Positions 20,465 through 29,634 are shown, counted from the first letter of the stretch. The stretch: DNA of 64,000 bases from Promicromonospora sp. MEB111 (GCF_030209445.1 NZ_JARVSD010000009.1:1-64000), one strand, 5' to 3'. Program-made: numbers and translations. The notes: generated from the letters alone by a model not told the origin.

Positions 20465-22396
20465 TCAACGGCCGGGCAGCACGTGAACCGTCGCCGTGAC
20501 CGGACCGTACTCCGTCGTCCCGGCGACGGTGAACGTGCCCGGGGCGGCGGTCGCGTCGCCGGGCACGGCCTGCCAGACGACGGCGGTGCGCGCCGCCCGG
20601 CGGTCGCCCGGCGACAGCACGTCCACGGTGCGGGGCAGCCGCACGTCGTCGTCCACCCGGGTGACCACGCGGACGTCGTCCTGCAGCACGTGCGTGACGT
20701 CGCTCTCGCGGAAGACGTCGAGCGACGCGTTGGCCTCGGGGAACCAGCCCGAGCCGGTCTCGACCCAGGTGAACATGGGCTGCCAGTTCGCGGGCTCCCA
20801 CACCAGCACGCCCTGGACCCGGTTGCCGGGCACGTCGTTGGCGACCTGGAAGACGCGCTGGATCGCGTCGGCCTGGCCCTGGACGGTCACGGGGAACGGC
20901 GAGTTGGGCAGCGGCGTCGGGTCGCCGGGCGGCCAGCTCTCCGCCGGGTAGGCCGTCTCGGCGACGTCGAGCGCGTACCGCGGGAAAGCGTCGGCGATGG
21001 TGTGCAGGTTGTGCTCCAGCTCCTCGGGGCTGCCGTGCCACTCCGGGTAGTAGGACAGGGCCAGCACGTCCGGGGCGGCGTCGGTGGCCTCGAGCCGGGT
21101 CAGGAGCTGGGTCCAGAACTCCATGGTCTTGTCGAGCCGGCCGGTGTCGACGATCGCGTGGATCTCGACCTCGGACTCCGGGGACGACTCACGCACCGCC
21201 TCGATGCCGGACGCCATCAGCGTGGCGAACCGGTCCCACTGCTCGGTGTAGAGCCGCTGCTCGGCGGGGTCGTCGCTGCGCCAGTAGTCCCACAGCAGGC
21301 CGCCGCCGGGCTGGGACTGGTAGACGTCGGCCTCGTCGGTGAAGTACTGCGGGGCGGTGGTGCCGATGATCCGCGCCTCGCTGCCGTACAGGAACCCGTT
21401 GATCACCTCGTTGCCCACCGCGACCTTGGCCGGGGTGGTGCCCTGCTCCTTGAGGCGGGTCAGGTAGTCCGCGGTGAAGTCGTGGACCTGAGCGGTCAGC
21501 TCGTCGAACGGCAGCTCGGCCCAGGCCCGCGGCTTGGGCTGCTTGCTCGGGTCGGCCCAGCTGTCGGCGTAGTGGAAGTCGATGCCGAGGCTCATGTCGC
21601 GGTCGACGATCTCGCGGGCGACCGTGAGCGACCGCTCCGGCCCCTGGTAGGCCGGGTCCGTCTCGACGCCGGTGGTCTCGTCGCGCGGGTCGTTCCAGAT
21701 GCGCAGGCGCAGGTGCTCCATGCCACGGTCCTGGACGACGTCGAGCAGGTGCGGGCCGGGGTCCGGCTCGCCCGCCAGGGCCGCCTCCGCGTCGAGGTAG
21801 TACGGCTGGTCGCGTTCCTGGTCGGCGTAGGACAGGTCGGCGCCGAGCCTCAGGTCGTCGCGCAGATAGTTGTAGGCGTGGATCTCGGCGACGCCGGGTG
21901 CTCGGCCGGCGTCCGTGAACCGGACGCGCACGTAGCGGGTGCCGTCGCGGTCGACCAGGGCGGTGGCCCCGGCCGCTCCGCTGCGGCCGTCGCGGTGGTC
22001 GGCGACGGTGGTCCATCGCCTGTGGTCGGCCGAGGTCTCGACGACGTAGCGGGCGGGTGTCGCCTCCGCGAGCACGACCTCGATCTTGTGCAGACCGTCG
22101 TAGGCGCCGCCCAGGTCGAGGGTGAGGGCCTGGTCCTTCTTGCCCTTCCGGGTGCTGGCCGACGGCGTCCACGCGGTGCTCTCGTCCCCGTCGACCGCGC
22201 GGCCTGCCGCCGCATCGTTGCTGGTGGCGTGGGTCGTGACCCAGTCCTTGCCGGCCAGGTCGGTCTCGACGGGCTCGATCACGGCCTCGCCGTAGCCCGC
22301 CGCCGACGGTCCGACGGCGAGGCCCGCCGTCGTCAGCGCGACGGCGAGGGCGGCGCTGCCCGCGAGGGCGCGCCGCCGGTGTGTGCTCTGCGTCAT
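20465..22396 (-). CDS. Secreted GH53 endo-beta-1,4-galactanase
   Basis: The enzyme cleaves the beta-1,4-galactan side chains of pectin outside the cell. Order of parts in 643 residues: signal peptide (1 to about 33), a discoidin/F5-8C-like carbohydrate-binding region (about 45-175), the GH53 catalytic barrel (about 182-575) and a C-terminal Ig-like domain (about 585-643). The acid/base is E330 in VAVGNEVINGF and the nucleophile E480 in LDVAETAYP. The RBS AAGGAAG precedes the ATG at 22396. It heads the galactan operon; its products would need an importer, which is not adjacent. Confidence 0.94.
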   Translation of the reverse strand: MTQSTHRRRALAGSAALAVALTTAGLAVGPSAAGYGEAVIEPVETDLAGKDWVTTHATSNDAAAGRAVDGDESTAWTPSASTRKGKKDQALTLDLGGAYDGLHKIEVVLAEATPARYVVETSADHRRWTTVADHRDGRSGAAGATALVDRDGTRYVRVRFTDAGRAPGVAEIHAYNYLRDDLRLGADLSYADQERDQPYYLDAEAALAGEPDPGPHLLDVVQDRGMEHLRLRIWNDPRDETTGVETDPAYQGPERSLTVAREIVDRDMSLGIDFHYADSWADPSKQPKPRAWAELPFDELTAQVHDFTADYLTRLKEQGTTPAKVAVGNEVINGFLYGSEARIIGTTAPQYFTDEADVYQSQPGGGLLWDYWRSDDPAEQRLYTEQWDRFATLMASGIEAVRESSPESEVEIHAIVDTGRLDKTMEFWTQLLTRLEATDAAPDVLALSYYPEWHGSPEELEHNLHTIADAFPRYALDVAETAYPAESWPPGDPTPLPNSPFPVTVQGQADAIQRVFQVANDVPGNRVQGVLVWEPANWQPMFTWVETGSGWFPEANASLDVFRESDVTHVLQDDVRVVTRVDDDVRLPRTVDVLSPGDRRAARTAVVWQAVPGDATAAPGTFTVAGTTEYGPVTATVHVLPGR

Positions 22397-22435
22397 GAGG
22401 ACTTCCTTGTCCAGGTCGGGAACGGTCCCGGTCGG

Positions 22436-22463
22436 ATCGTTCGTCCGGAGTACCCGGAGACAA
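22436..22463 (-). promoter_or_regulatory. Promoter with palindromic operator of the galactan operon
   Basis: On the minus strand TTGTCT (22458-22463) and AACGAT (22436-22441) are 16 bases apart. The spacer is largely occupied by the palindrome TCCGG-n5-CCGGA (22444-22458). A repressor bound there would block the promoter. The assignment is from pattern only. Confidence 0.45.
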
Positions 22464-22513
22464 CGGTAGGTCCTCGGCGCGCGGGTGGGAATACGCTTGC
22501 CTGGGCGATCCGC

Positions 22514-23503
22514 TCAGGGCCGGACGGCGGCCAGCACCTCCTGCTCCTCGGCACGGGTCAGACCCGTGACCTTGGCGTCCGGCGTGGCCTGGAGCCAGAC
22601 GAGGGTGTCCCGCGCGGTCTGGTCGATCGGCCGGATCGTCAGGCCTGCAGCCAGCGAGGACGTGACGTCGTGCGTCATGAACCCGCCGTCGACCAGGTCG
22701 CCCGCCCAGAACGGGATGGACCGCGGCCCCGACCACTGCGCCACCTCGTGCTCGGCGAGGACCTCCGGGGCGACGGCGACCAGCTCCGGGTCAGCCCCCG
22801 TGCCCTCGGCCACCTGCGCGAGCAGCTCGGCGCGGGGCAGCGGCGGGCAGACGGCGTCGAAGTCGCCGGTGGTGCCCTGTTCCGCGGCCGTGACGATCCA
22901 CTCGGCGAGGTCGCGGACGTCGACGAGCTGGACCGGGTCGTCCACGGGCTCGGGGACCAGTACCGGCAGGCCGTCCTGGGCGGCCTGGGCGAACCGGGCC
23001 GGCCAGTAGGTGAACCGGCCGCTCGGGTCGCCCGGCCCGACGATCAGGCCTGGCCGGATCACGAGGGCCGCCGCCGTGCCCGTGCGGACGATGTTCTCGC
23101 AGGCCACCTTCATGGCGCCGTACAGCTCGGGGCCGGCGCTCGGGTCCTCGTCGGTCTCGACCGGGTCGAGCAGGGGCAGCGTGGCCGGCGTGCCGCCGAC
23201 CGTGGCGGTGTCGGCGTAGACGTTGACGGTCGAGACGAAGGTCCAGTGGGCGTCCGGGAAGGCCGCCACGGCGCCGCGCACGTGCGACGGGATCCGGGAG
23301 ACGTCGACGACGGCGTCGAACTCCGTGTCCGTCAGCTCGGCGGGTACCGCCTCGGCGCGGTCCCAGCGCACCAGCGTGGCGCCTTCCGGCACCGTGCCGC
23401 TCACGCCGCGGGCCGCGCACACGACGTCGTGGCCGTGGGCCAGGGCGGCCTCCGCCACCGCACGGGACAGGAAGACAGTTCCGCCGAGCACCAGGATTCG
23501 CAT
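22514..23503 (-). CDS. NAD-dependent epimerase/dehydratase-like protein
   Basis: A 329-residue extended short-chain dehydrogenase fold. The N-terminal NAD site is MRILVLGGTVFLSRAVAEA, and the family segments FVSTVNVYAD, YGAMKVACE (active-site Tyr and Lys) and VIRPGLIVGPGD follow. Such proteins act on nucleotide sugars or reduce ketones or isoflavones; the substrate is unknown. The ATG at 23503 gives the correct nucleotide-binding N-terminus. It lies upstream of the GH53 gene with 117 bases between, so a shared sugar role is possible but unproven. Confidence 0.83.
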   Translation of the reverse strand: MRILVLGGTVFLSRAVAEAALAHGHDVVCAARGVSGTVPEGATLVRWDRAEAVPAELTDTEFDAVVDVSRIPSHVRGAVAAFPDAHWTFVSTVNVYADTATVGGTPATLPLLDPVETDEDPSAGPELYGAMKVACENIVRTGTAAALVIRPGLIVGPGDPSGRFTYWPARFAQAAQDGLPVLVPEPVDDPVQLVDVRDLAEWIVTAAEQGTTGDFDAVCPPLPRAELLAQVAEGTGADPELVAVAPEVLAEHEVAQWSGPRSIPFWAGDLVDGGFMTHDVTSSLAAGLTIRPIDQTARDTLVWLQATPDAKVTGLTRAEEQEVLAAVRP

Positions 23504-23602
23504 GGTGCCCACCGAACCGCATCGGGGGCGGCGGGGCACGCGGATCTGCTGCTGGCGAATCTTCGACGGGTGTACGACCGACCGCGCTCCCTGGCGCATC
23601 CC

Positions 23603-23665
23603 CTTCGAAGCCTAAGTTTCTTCGCTTTGAGCCGCCCCAAAGCGAAGAAAACTTGGGCCTCGAAG
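23603..23665. repeat. AT-rich inverted repeat, 27-bp arms
   Basis: Arms 23603-23629 and 23638-23665 are complementary except for one inserted A and two positions that would form G-U pairs; the loop is 8 bases. The stem core (AAGTTTCTTCGCTTTG) is much richer in A/T than the surroundings. It lies in the 261-base gap between mrp and the epimerase-like gene. It could be a bidirectional terminator or a remnant of a small mobile palindrome. Confidence 0.65.
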
Positions 23666-23684
23666 GAGGAGCCGGCCGAGGCGA

Positions 23685-23725
23685 GCGGCCCGCCCGGTGT
23701 TCACCCGGGGGCGGGCCCGCCGAGG
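23685..23725 (-). terminator. GC-rich hairpin after mrp
   Basis: Roughly 10-base GC-rich arms around TGTTCA with one bulge lie 40-80 bases beyond the mrp stop on the minus strand. Confidence 0.4.
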
Positions 23726-23764
23726 TGTTCGTGCGGAGGCTCACCTACCGGAGCCGGCCCCGCG

Positions 23765-24904
23765 TCACGCCGGGTTGATCCCCAGCTGCATCCCCGCGAG
23801 CCCCCGCTTGCGGGTGGCCAGCGCGGAGGCGACCTCGCGGAGCACCTTCGCCCCGGGCGAGTCCGGCGCCGTCAGGACCACGGGGGTGCCGCTGTCCCCG
23901 CCCTCGCGGACGGCGACGTCGAGCGGCACCTGCCCGAGCAGCGGCACCTCCTTGCCGATCACCTGGGTGAGCCGCGCCGAGACCTGCTCGCCGCCGCCCT
24001 CGCCGAAGATCGGCAGGCGGGTGCCGTCGGGCTGCTCCAGCCACGACATGTTCTCGACCACGCCCACCACGCCCTGCGACGTCTGGGTCGCCACCGACCC
24101 GGCGCGCTCGGCCACCTCCGCGGCCGCGGCCTGCGGCGTGGTGACCACGAGGATCTCGGACGACGGCAGCAGCTGCGCCACGGAGATGGCGATGTCGCCC
24201 GTGCCGGGGGGCAGGTCGAGCAGCAGCACGTCGAGGTCGCCCCAGAACACGTCCGCGAGGAACTGTTCCAGCGCGCGGTGCAGCATCGGTCCGCGCCAGA
24301 CCACCGGCTGGCCCTGCGGCACGAACATGCCGATCGAGACCACCTTGACCCCGTGGGCGATGGGCGGCAGCAGCATGTTGTCCACCCGGGTCGGCTGCCG
24401 GTCCACGCCGAGCATCCGGGGGATCGAGAAGCCGTAGATGTCGGCGTCGATCACGCCGACCGACAGGCCGTCGGCGGCCAGGGCCACCGCGAGGTTCGCC
24501 GTGACGGACGACTTGCCGACGCCGCCCTTGCCCGACGCCACCGCGAACACCTTGGTCATCGAGCCCGGCTGCGAGAACGGGATGACGGGGTCGCCCACAC
24601 CGCCGCGCAGCATCGAGCGCAGCGAGGACCGCTGCTCGGGCGTCATCACGCCCAGCTCGACGTCGACACCGGACACGCCCTCGACCGCCGTCGCGGCCGC
24701 CGTCACGTCCTTGACCAGCGTCGACTTCATCGGACAGCCCGCGACGGTGAGGTCCACGCCGACGGCGACGTGCCCGCCCGCGGAGACGTCGACCGACCGG
24801 ACCATGCCCAGGTCGGTGATGGGGCGCCGGATCTCGGGGTCGAGCACGCCGGTCAGTGCGTCGCGGACACGAGCCTCGAGCGCGGGGGAGTCGACTGCGG
24901 TCAT
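23765..24904 (-). CDS. mrp: Mrp/NBP35-family Fe-S cluster carrier ATPase
   Basis: A 379-residue P-loop ATPase that delivers iron-sulfur clusters. It begins with a MIP18-like domain (about 8-90: GVLDPEIRRPITDLGMV), followed by the ParA-like domain with deviant Walker A GKGGVGKSS and DADIYGFSIPRMLG, then LLLDLPPGTGD. The ATG at 24904 lies six bases after TAAGAT, so the mRNA is probably leaderless. In mycobacteria mrp neighbours the same MgtE_N/DUF1003-type genes found here a little downstream. Confidence 0.93.
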   Translation of the reverse strand: MTAVDSPALEARVRDALTGVLDPEIRRPITDLGMVRSVDVSAGGHVAVGVDLTVAGCPMKSTLVKDVTAAATAVEGVSGVDVELGVMTPEQRSSLRSMLRGGVGDPVIPFSQPGSMTKVFAVASGKGGVGKSSVTANLAVALAADGLSVGVIDADIYGFSIPRMLGVDRQPTRVDNMLLPPIAHGVKVVSIGMFVPQGQPVVWRGPMLHRALEQFLADVFWGDLDVLLLDLPPGTGDIAISVAQLLPSSEILVVTTPQAAAAEVAERAGSVATQTSQGVVGVVENMSWLEQPDGTRLPIFGEGGGEQVSARLTQVIGKEVPLLGQVPLDVAVREGGDSGTPVVLTAPDSPGAKVLREVASALATRKRGLAGMQLGINPA

Positions 24905-24910
24905 GAATCG

Positions 24911-24916
24911 ATCTTA
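24911..24916 (-). promoter_or_regulatory. Leaderless -10 box of mrp
   Basis: TAAGAT on the minus strand, six bases before the ATG. Confidence 0.5.
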
Positions 24917-25021
24917 GGCGGGGCCCGGACGCTCCCGTATCGGCGGATGTCGGCGGGGTCCTTGCACTGCCCGTCAGTTGGTGGCGGTACGCTGCCTCAC
25001 CACCAGGGGTGAGGAGGCCCG

Positions 25022-26956
25022 ATGACTGAGCCACGCGTGCCGGCGCGAGTTCGGCGTGTCGCCTCCGAGGACCAGGCACGCGAGCTCGCCGCCGAGCTTC
25101 AGCGCCAGGGTCGCCGCTGGCCCGTGGTGGTCATCTCGACCCCGGCCGGGCACTCCGTGCCCTTCGTGGACCCGCAGCGGGTGCTCGACGACGTCGCCGG
25201 GCTCGCCGAGGTCGTCGTCATCCCCACGGGCGACGTGTCGTGGGAGTTCTCGTCGGGCATGCCGCCCGACACGCAGGTCTACGGCGGTGCGTCCCGCGTC
25301 TACGGCACCGAGCTGGAGTGGGTGCACCAGCCCCGCCGCTCGCCGCTGCACTTCGCGTACTCGCCGGACGAGGACGCCCACGTGCGCGAACGCCTGGTCG
25401 GCGACGTCATGCGGTTCGCGGTGCGTGCCGGGATCGTCGGCGCGGCGCGGTCCGCCCCGGACGCGACGACGATCGAGGGCCGGGTGCTGGGCGTGCTCGG
25501 TACGCGAGCCCTGGTCAGCACGGACGACGGCGGCCAGGTCACCGTCGCGGAGGAGCTCGTCCTGGCCGACGTGCCGCTCGCCCGCGTCCTCGCGCCCGGC
25601 ATGCGTGTCACCGGTGTGCTCGACCCGGTCCGCCGGCTCCTCGACGTGCGCGGCATGCTGCCCGACGGCGACGCGTTGCGCCGGGCGGTGCACCTCGCCT
25701 ACCGCGTGGGCCAGGTGGTGCTGGGCCGGGTGGAGAGCGTCGAGGACGAGGCGGTGCGCATCGCGCTGGCGCCCGGCGTCCACGTGCGCGTGCGCCGCGC
25801 CGACATCACGGGCAACGACCTGGACCTCCTGAGCGACCTCTTCACGGTGGGCGAGGTGATCCTGGCCCGCCGGGTGCCGGCGCCCCTGGACGGCCTGGCG
25901 CTGCGGCTGGACGACGTCGACGAGTCCGAGGACCGGCCCGTCCCCGCCATCGCGCTGCTCGACGGCGGGCCGCCGTGGCTCGAACCCCCGGAGCCGGAGC
26001 CCGAGCTGCCCCGGCTCGACGGCCCGCTGGTGGTGGGTTCGCTGGCCGAGCCCCACGAGCCCGTCGACCTCGGCGGGACCAGACCGGCCAGGTCCACCGG
26101 CCCGCCCACCCCTGCCGACCTGTTCGGCCTGCGCCCCGCCGACGTCGGACCGGTGCCGACGCCGGCCGGCGGCCAGCGCAAGCCGACCCCGGGCGACGTG
26201 GCCGCCTGGCACGCCGGCGGGCACGACGCCCTGCCCTCGCCCACGGCGGCCGAGGCGTCGCCGGAGCCGGCCGGCAAGGCCGCCCGTGACCTCAGCCTGT
26301 CCCTCGACGCGGCGCGATCCCGGGTGGGCGCGCTGGAGAAGGAGCTGCTGGACGACAAGGTCCGGCGGCGCCAGGTCGAGCTGGAGGTCGACCGCCTGCT
26401 GGGGCGTGTCGGCGAGCTCACCGAACGGCTCGACCGCAGCGAACGCCGGGCGGAGCAGCAGGCCACGGCCCTGCGCAAGGCCCGGCAGGAGGCCGCGCGC
26501 CTCCGCCGCCGGCTCGGCGACGCCGGCGTGGAGGTACCCGAGGAGCGGTACTTCGCCGACGACGAGGAGCAGCTCCGGTTCGAGGTGCTCACCGAGTGGG
26601 CCCGCGCGATCCCCGCGGCGGAGAAGGCCGGGCGCCCCCTGGCCGACTACACGCTCGGCCCGCGGTTCCTCGCCTCCCTGACCGAGGTCGAGGGCGTGAG
26701 CCGCGACCGCGTGGTCTGGACGCTCGTCATGGTGCTGACCGGGCTCGCGCTCGACATGAACGGCCTGCAGGTGCACCGCCTCCGCACGGGCGCCGGTGGC
26801 GACGACCCGTTCCGGCACCGGGACGACGGCGCCGTGTGTTGGCGGGTGTCGCTGCAGGTCAACACGCCGTCGGCCCGCAGGCTGCACTACTGGAAGCTGC
26901 CGGGCGGCGCCTACGAGCTGTCGCGCGTGGTGCTCCACGACGACGTGGAGCCCTGA
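25022..26956 (+). CDS. Large multidomain protein with S1-like segments and coiled coil, unknown function
   Basis: I do not recognise this 644-residue soluble protein. Visible parts: an N-terminal alpha/beta domain (1 to about 137) with VVVISTPAGHSVPF and VYGGASRVYGTE; two beta-rich segments that look S1/OB-like (about 150-210 and 232-303); a Pro/Gly-rich linker (about 305-410); a coiled coil of about 75 residues (424-500) rich in Arg/Glu/Leu; and a compact C-terminal domain (about 505-644) ending in ARRLHYWKLPGGAYELSRV. The architecture suggests nucleic-acid or ribosome contact; that is inference. The ATG at 25022 follows GAGGAGG. The last 46 bases overlap the convergent DUF1003 gene. Confidence 0.8.
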   Translation: MTEPRVPARVRRVASEDQARELAAELQRQGRRWPVVVISTPAGHSVPFVDPQRVLDDVAGLAEVVVIPTGDVSWEFSSGMPPDTQVYGGASRVYGTELEWVHQPRRSPLHFAYSPDEDAHVRERLVGDVMRFAVRAGIVGAARSAPDATTIEGRVLGVLGTRALVSTDDGGQVTVAEELVLADVPLARVLAPGMRVTGVLDPVRRLLDVRGMLPDGDALRRAVHLAYRVGQVVLGRVESVEDEAVRIALAPGVHVRVRRADITGNDLDLLSDLFTVGEVILARRVPAPLDGLALRLDDVDESEDRPVPAIALLDGGPPWLEPPEPEPELPRLDGPLVVGSLAEPHEPVDLGGTRPARSTGPPTPADLFGLRPADVGPVPTPAGGQRKPTPGDVAAWHAGGHDALPSPTAAEASPEPAGKAARDLSLSLDAARSRVGALEKELLDDKVRRRQVELEVDRLLGRVGELTERLDRSERRAEQQATALRKARQEAARLRRRLGDAGVEVPEERYFADDEEQLRFEVLTEWARAIPAAEKAGRPLADYTLGPRFLASLTEVEGVSRDRVVWTLVMVLTGLALDMNGLQVHRLRTGAGGDDPFRHRDDGAVCWRVSLQVNTPSARRLHYWKLPGGAYELSRVVLHDDVEP

Positions 26957-27435
26957 CCGCGGTCCTTCTCGTCCAGCTCCTCAAGCAGGTTGCGGATCTC
27001 CGACCGCACGAAGTCGCGCGTCGCGACCTCCGAGAGGGCGAGACGCAGCGCCGCCATCTCGCGGGCCAGGTACTCCGTGTCGGCGAGGTTGCGCTCGCCG
27101 CGCTGCCGGTCCTGCTCCGCCGTGACGCGGTCGCGGTCGTCCTGCCGGTTCTGCGCGAGCAGGATCAAGGGCGCGGCGTAGCTGGCCTGCAGCGACAGCA
27201 TCAGGGTCAGCGCCGTGAACCCGTTGGCCGCGCTGTCGAAGCGCAGGTGCTCCGGGGCCCAGATGTTCCACGCGAGCCAGAGCAGGCAGAACACCGTGAG
27301 GTAGATGAGGAACCGCGGCGTGCCCAGGAACCGGGCGATGGCCTCCGTGGCCTTGCCGACGGCGTCGTCGTCCAGCCGGAAGCGGGGGACCAGGCTGCGC
27401 CGCTGCGCGAGGGGGGTGTCGAGACGGTCAGGCAC
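26911..27435 (-). CDS. DUF1003 membrane protein
   Basis: A 174-residue protein with two adjacent membrane helices (about 42-60 and 70-93) joined by NIWAPEHLRFD, then a charged, helical C-terminal tail typical of DUF1003. Its function is unknown. The start overlaps the end of the MgtE_N-CBS gene by 8 bases, so the two are translationally coupled. Its 3' end overlaps the convergent 644-residue protein by 46 bases. Confidence 0.88.
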   Translation of the reverse strand: MPDRLDTPLAQRRSLVPRFRLDDDAVGKATEAIARFLGTPRFLIYLTVFCLLWLAWNIWAPEHLRFDSAANGFTALTLMLSLQASYAAPLILLAQNRQDDRDRVTAEQDRQRGERNLADTEYLAREMAALRLALSEVATRDFVRSEIRNLLEELDEKDRGQGSTSSWSTTRDSS

Positions 27436-28741
27436 GGTCGCCCCTCCGTCGTGCGGGGCGTGCCGCCGGGGCCGACTGCGCGGCGATCGCCTCCATGCGC
27501 TCGTCGTCGCTGCCGCGCCAGTTGTCCGGGAGGATGTGGTCCAGCACGTCGTCGACCGTGACCACGCCCAGCAGCCGCCGCTGGGCGTCGAGCACCGGGA
27601 GCGCGAGCAGGTCGTACGCCGCGAGCAGGCGCGTCACCTGGCCCACCGACGCGTCGTGGGTCAGCCACTCCGTCTCCGTGTCCAGCACCGAGGCGACCGC
27701 CGCGTGCGGAGGCTCCCGCAGCAGCCGCTGGAAGTGCGCGACGCCGAGGAACCGCCCCGTCGGCGTCTCCAGCGGCGGCCGCACCACGAACACCAGGGAG
27801 GCGAGCGCGGGCGGCAGCTCGGAGCGCCGGATCTGGGCCAGGGCGGTGGCGATGGTGTCGTCCGCGCCCAGGATCACGGGCTCCGTGGTCATCAGACCGC
27901 CCGCCGTGTCCTCGGCGTACTCCAGCAGGCGGCGGACGTCGGCCGCCTCGTCCGGCTCCATCAGGTTCAGGAGCTGGGCGGCCTGCTCGCCGGGCAGCTC
28001 GTTCAGCAGGTCGGCGGCGTCGTCCGGCTCCATGACCTCCAGCACGTCGGCCGCGCGGTCGCGGTCCAGGCCCGACAGGATCGACACCTGCGCGTCCTCC
28101 GGGAGCTCCTCCAGCACGTCGGCGAGGCGCTCGTCGTCCAGCGCGACGGCGATCTCCAGCCGGCGCGCCGCCCCCAGGTCGCGGATCACGTCCGCGAGGT
28201 CGGCCGCACGCATGTCCTCGTACGCCTCCAGCAGCCGGGCGGCACCCTGCTCGGCCGACCGGCTGGTGAGGTCCTGCACGGCGTCCACCGGCACGGTCAG
28301 GGTCGAGCCCCGCCGGAACGGGGCCGCCCCGCGCGTCGACCGCCGCCGGACGAAGAGCTGGTCCACCAGCCAGTCACCGGTGCGCTGCTGCGCGATCGAG
28401 ACGTCCTCGATCGTCACCTCGCCCGAACCGTCCTTGAGCTGGACCCGGCGGTCCAGCAGCTCGCCCAGCACCACCGACTCCATGGCCCGCTGCTCGAACC
28501 GCCGCATGTTCACCAGGCCCGTGCTGATCACCTGGCCCGCGTCGATGCTCGTCACCCGCGTCAGCGGGAGGAAGACCCGCCGCCGGCCCGGGACCTCGAC
28601 CACCAGACCCACCGCCCGCGGCGCGCCCTTCGCCCGGACCAGCACGACGACATCACGGACCCGGCCCACCTGGTCGCCGATGGGATCGAAGACGGCGGTG
28701 CCTGCCAGACGTGCGACGAAAACCCTGGTGCTGGCGCTCAC
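27428..28741 (-). CDS. PRC-barrel / MgtE_N / CBS-domain protein
   Basis: The 437-residue protein has PRC-like beta domains at the N-terminus (about 1-150), an MgtE intracellular N domain (about 165-280, with repeated LEELPEDAQ and LNELPGEQAA helices) and a CBS pair (about 285-415). The membrane domain of true MgtE Mg channels is missing, so it is probably a Mg- or nucleotide-sensing partner rather than a transporter. The GTG at 28741 is seven bases after TAGGCT, suggesting a leaderless start. Coupled to DUF1003 downstream; divergent from the YflT-domain gene. Confidence 0.85.
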   Translation of the reverse strand: MSASTRVFVARLAGTAVFDPIGDQVGRVRDVVVLVRAKGAPRAVGLVVEVPGRRRVFLPLTRVTSIDAGQVISTGLVNMRRFEQRAMESVVLGELLDRRVQLKDGSGEVTIEDVSIAQQRTGDWLVDQLFVRRRSTRGAAPFRRGSTLTVPVDAVQDLTSRSAEQGAARLLEAYEDMRAADLADVIRDLGAARRLEIAVALDDERLADVLEELPEDAQVSILSGLDRDRAADVLEVMEPDDAADLLNELPGEQAAQLLNLMEPDEAADVRRLLEYAEDTAGGLMTTEPVILGADDTIATALAQIRRSELPPALASLVFVVRPPLETPTGRFLGVAHFQRLLREPPHAAVASVLDTETEWLTHDASVGQVTRLLAAYDLLALPVLDAQRRLLGVVTVDDVLDHILPDNWRGSDDERMEAIAAQSAPAARPARRRGDRA

Positions 28742-28748
28742 GCTGGTC

Positions 28749-28754
28749 AGCCTA
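28749..28754 (-). promoter_or_regulatory. Leaderless -10 box of MgtE_N/CBS gene
   Basis: TAGGCT on the minus strand, seven bases before the GTG. Confidence 0.4.
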
Positions 28755-28814
28755 CGACCCGTGTCGGGGCGTCGCTCCTCGCCACTATCGTCCGGGTAGG
28801 GGAGACTATGGGGT

Positions 28815-29633
28815 ATGAGCATGTCTCGCCCGGGTGCCGTCCCGAAGGTCCCGACCCTGCCGGCCGGTGACGAGGTTGCCGCGTACTCCACCTACCTGGA
28901 GGCGCAGAAAGCGGTCGACTACCTCTCCGACAACAAGTTCCCCGTCGAGAACGTCACCATCGTGGGCACCGACCTGCGCATGGTCGAGCGTGTCACGGGG
29001 CGGCTCACCTACGGCCGGGTGGCGCTCGCGGGCGCCCTCTCCGGCGCGTGGTTCGGTTTCTTCGTGGGCCTGCTGCTCACGCTCTTCGCGGGATCCTCAG
29101 GGTTCCAGGTGATGTTCGCCGGTATCGCGCTCGGTGCGGGCTTCGGCCTGCTGTTCTCGATCCTGTCGTACTCGTTCACGGGCGGACGGCGCGACTTCAC
29201 GTCGTCGTCGCAGATCGTGGCCGCCGCCTACGCGATCCTCTGCGGCCACGAGCACGCGAGCGACGCGCGGGCGCTGCTCGTGCAGTCGCCGGGCGGCCTG
29301 GGCAAGGCCCGCGGTGCCGCCTCGGTCGGGGTCCCGGCCCCGGCGGCGCCCGCGCCCGCGGCTCCGGCCCCCGGTGTCGCGCCGACGGCGCCCACCGCGC
29401 CGGCGACGCCCCGGACCCCGGACCCGCGCTGGGTCACGCCCTCGGGCGAGCCCCGGTACGGCGCGATGCGGCCTGGTGCCGCCGGTGCCGCGCCGGCCGA
29501 CGCGCCGGTCCCGCCTTCGGACGACCCCTCCGACCCGCCGGCCGAGGCCGGCGAGCCGGACGACGCCCCGACGTCGCGCACGACGCCCCAGCAGGGCAAC
29601 CCGTACGCGCCGCCGACCGACGACCAGAAGTAG
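28815..29633 (+). CDS. YflT-domain general stress protein, membrane-associated
   Basis: The 272 residues start with a YflT/general-stress domain (about 20-70: VAAYSTYLEAQKAVDYLSD), interrupted by two hydrophobic helices (about 75-120). The domain end GRRDFTSSSQIVAAAYAILC follows. The C-terminal 100 residues are a Pro/Ala-rich disordered tail. Its exact role is unknown. It is divergent from the MgtE_N/CBS-DUF1003 pair, an arrangement recurring in actinobacteria, and converges on pepP with one base between. Confidence 0.82.
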   Translation: MSMSRPGAVPKVPTLPAGDEVAAYSTYLEAQKAVDYLSDNKFPVENVTIVGTDLRMVERVTGRLTYGRVALAGALSGAWFGFFVGLLLTLFAGSSGFQVMFAGIALGAGFGLLFSILSYSFTGGRRDFTSSSQIVAAAYAILCGHEHASDARALLVQSPGGLGKARGAASVGVPAPAAPAPAAPAPGVAPTAPTAPATPRTPDPRWVTPSGEPRYGAMRPGAAGAAPADAPVPPSDDPSDPPAEAGEPDDAPTSRTTPQQGNPYAPPTDDQK

Positions 29634-29634
29634 G

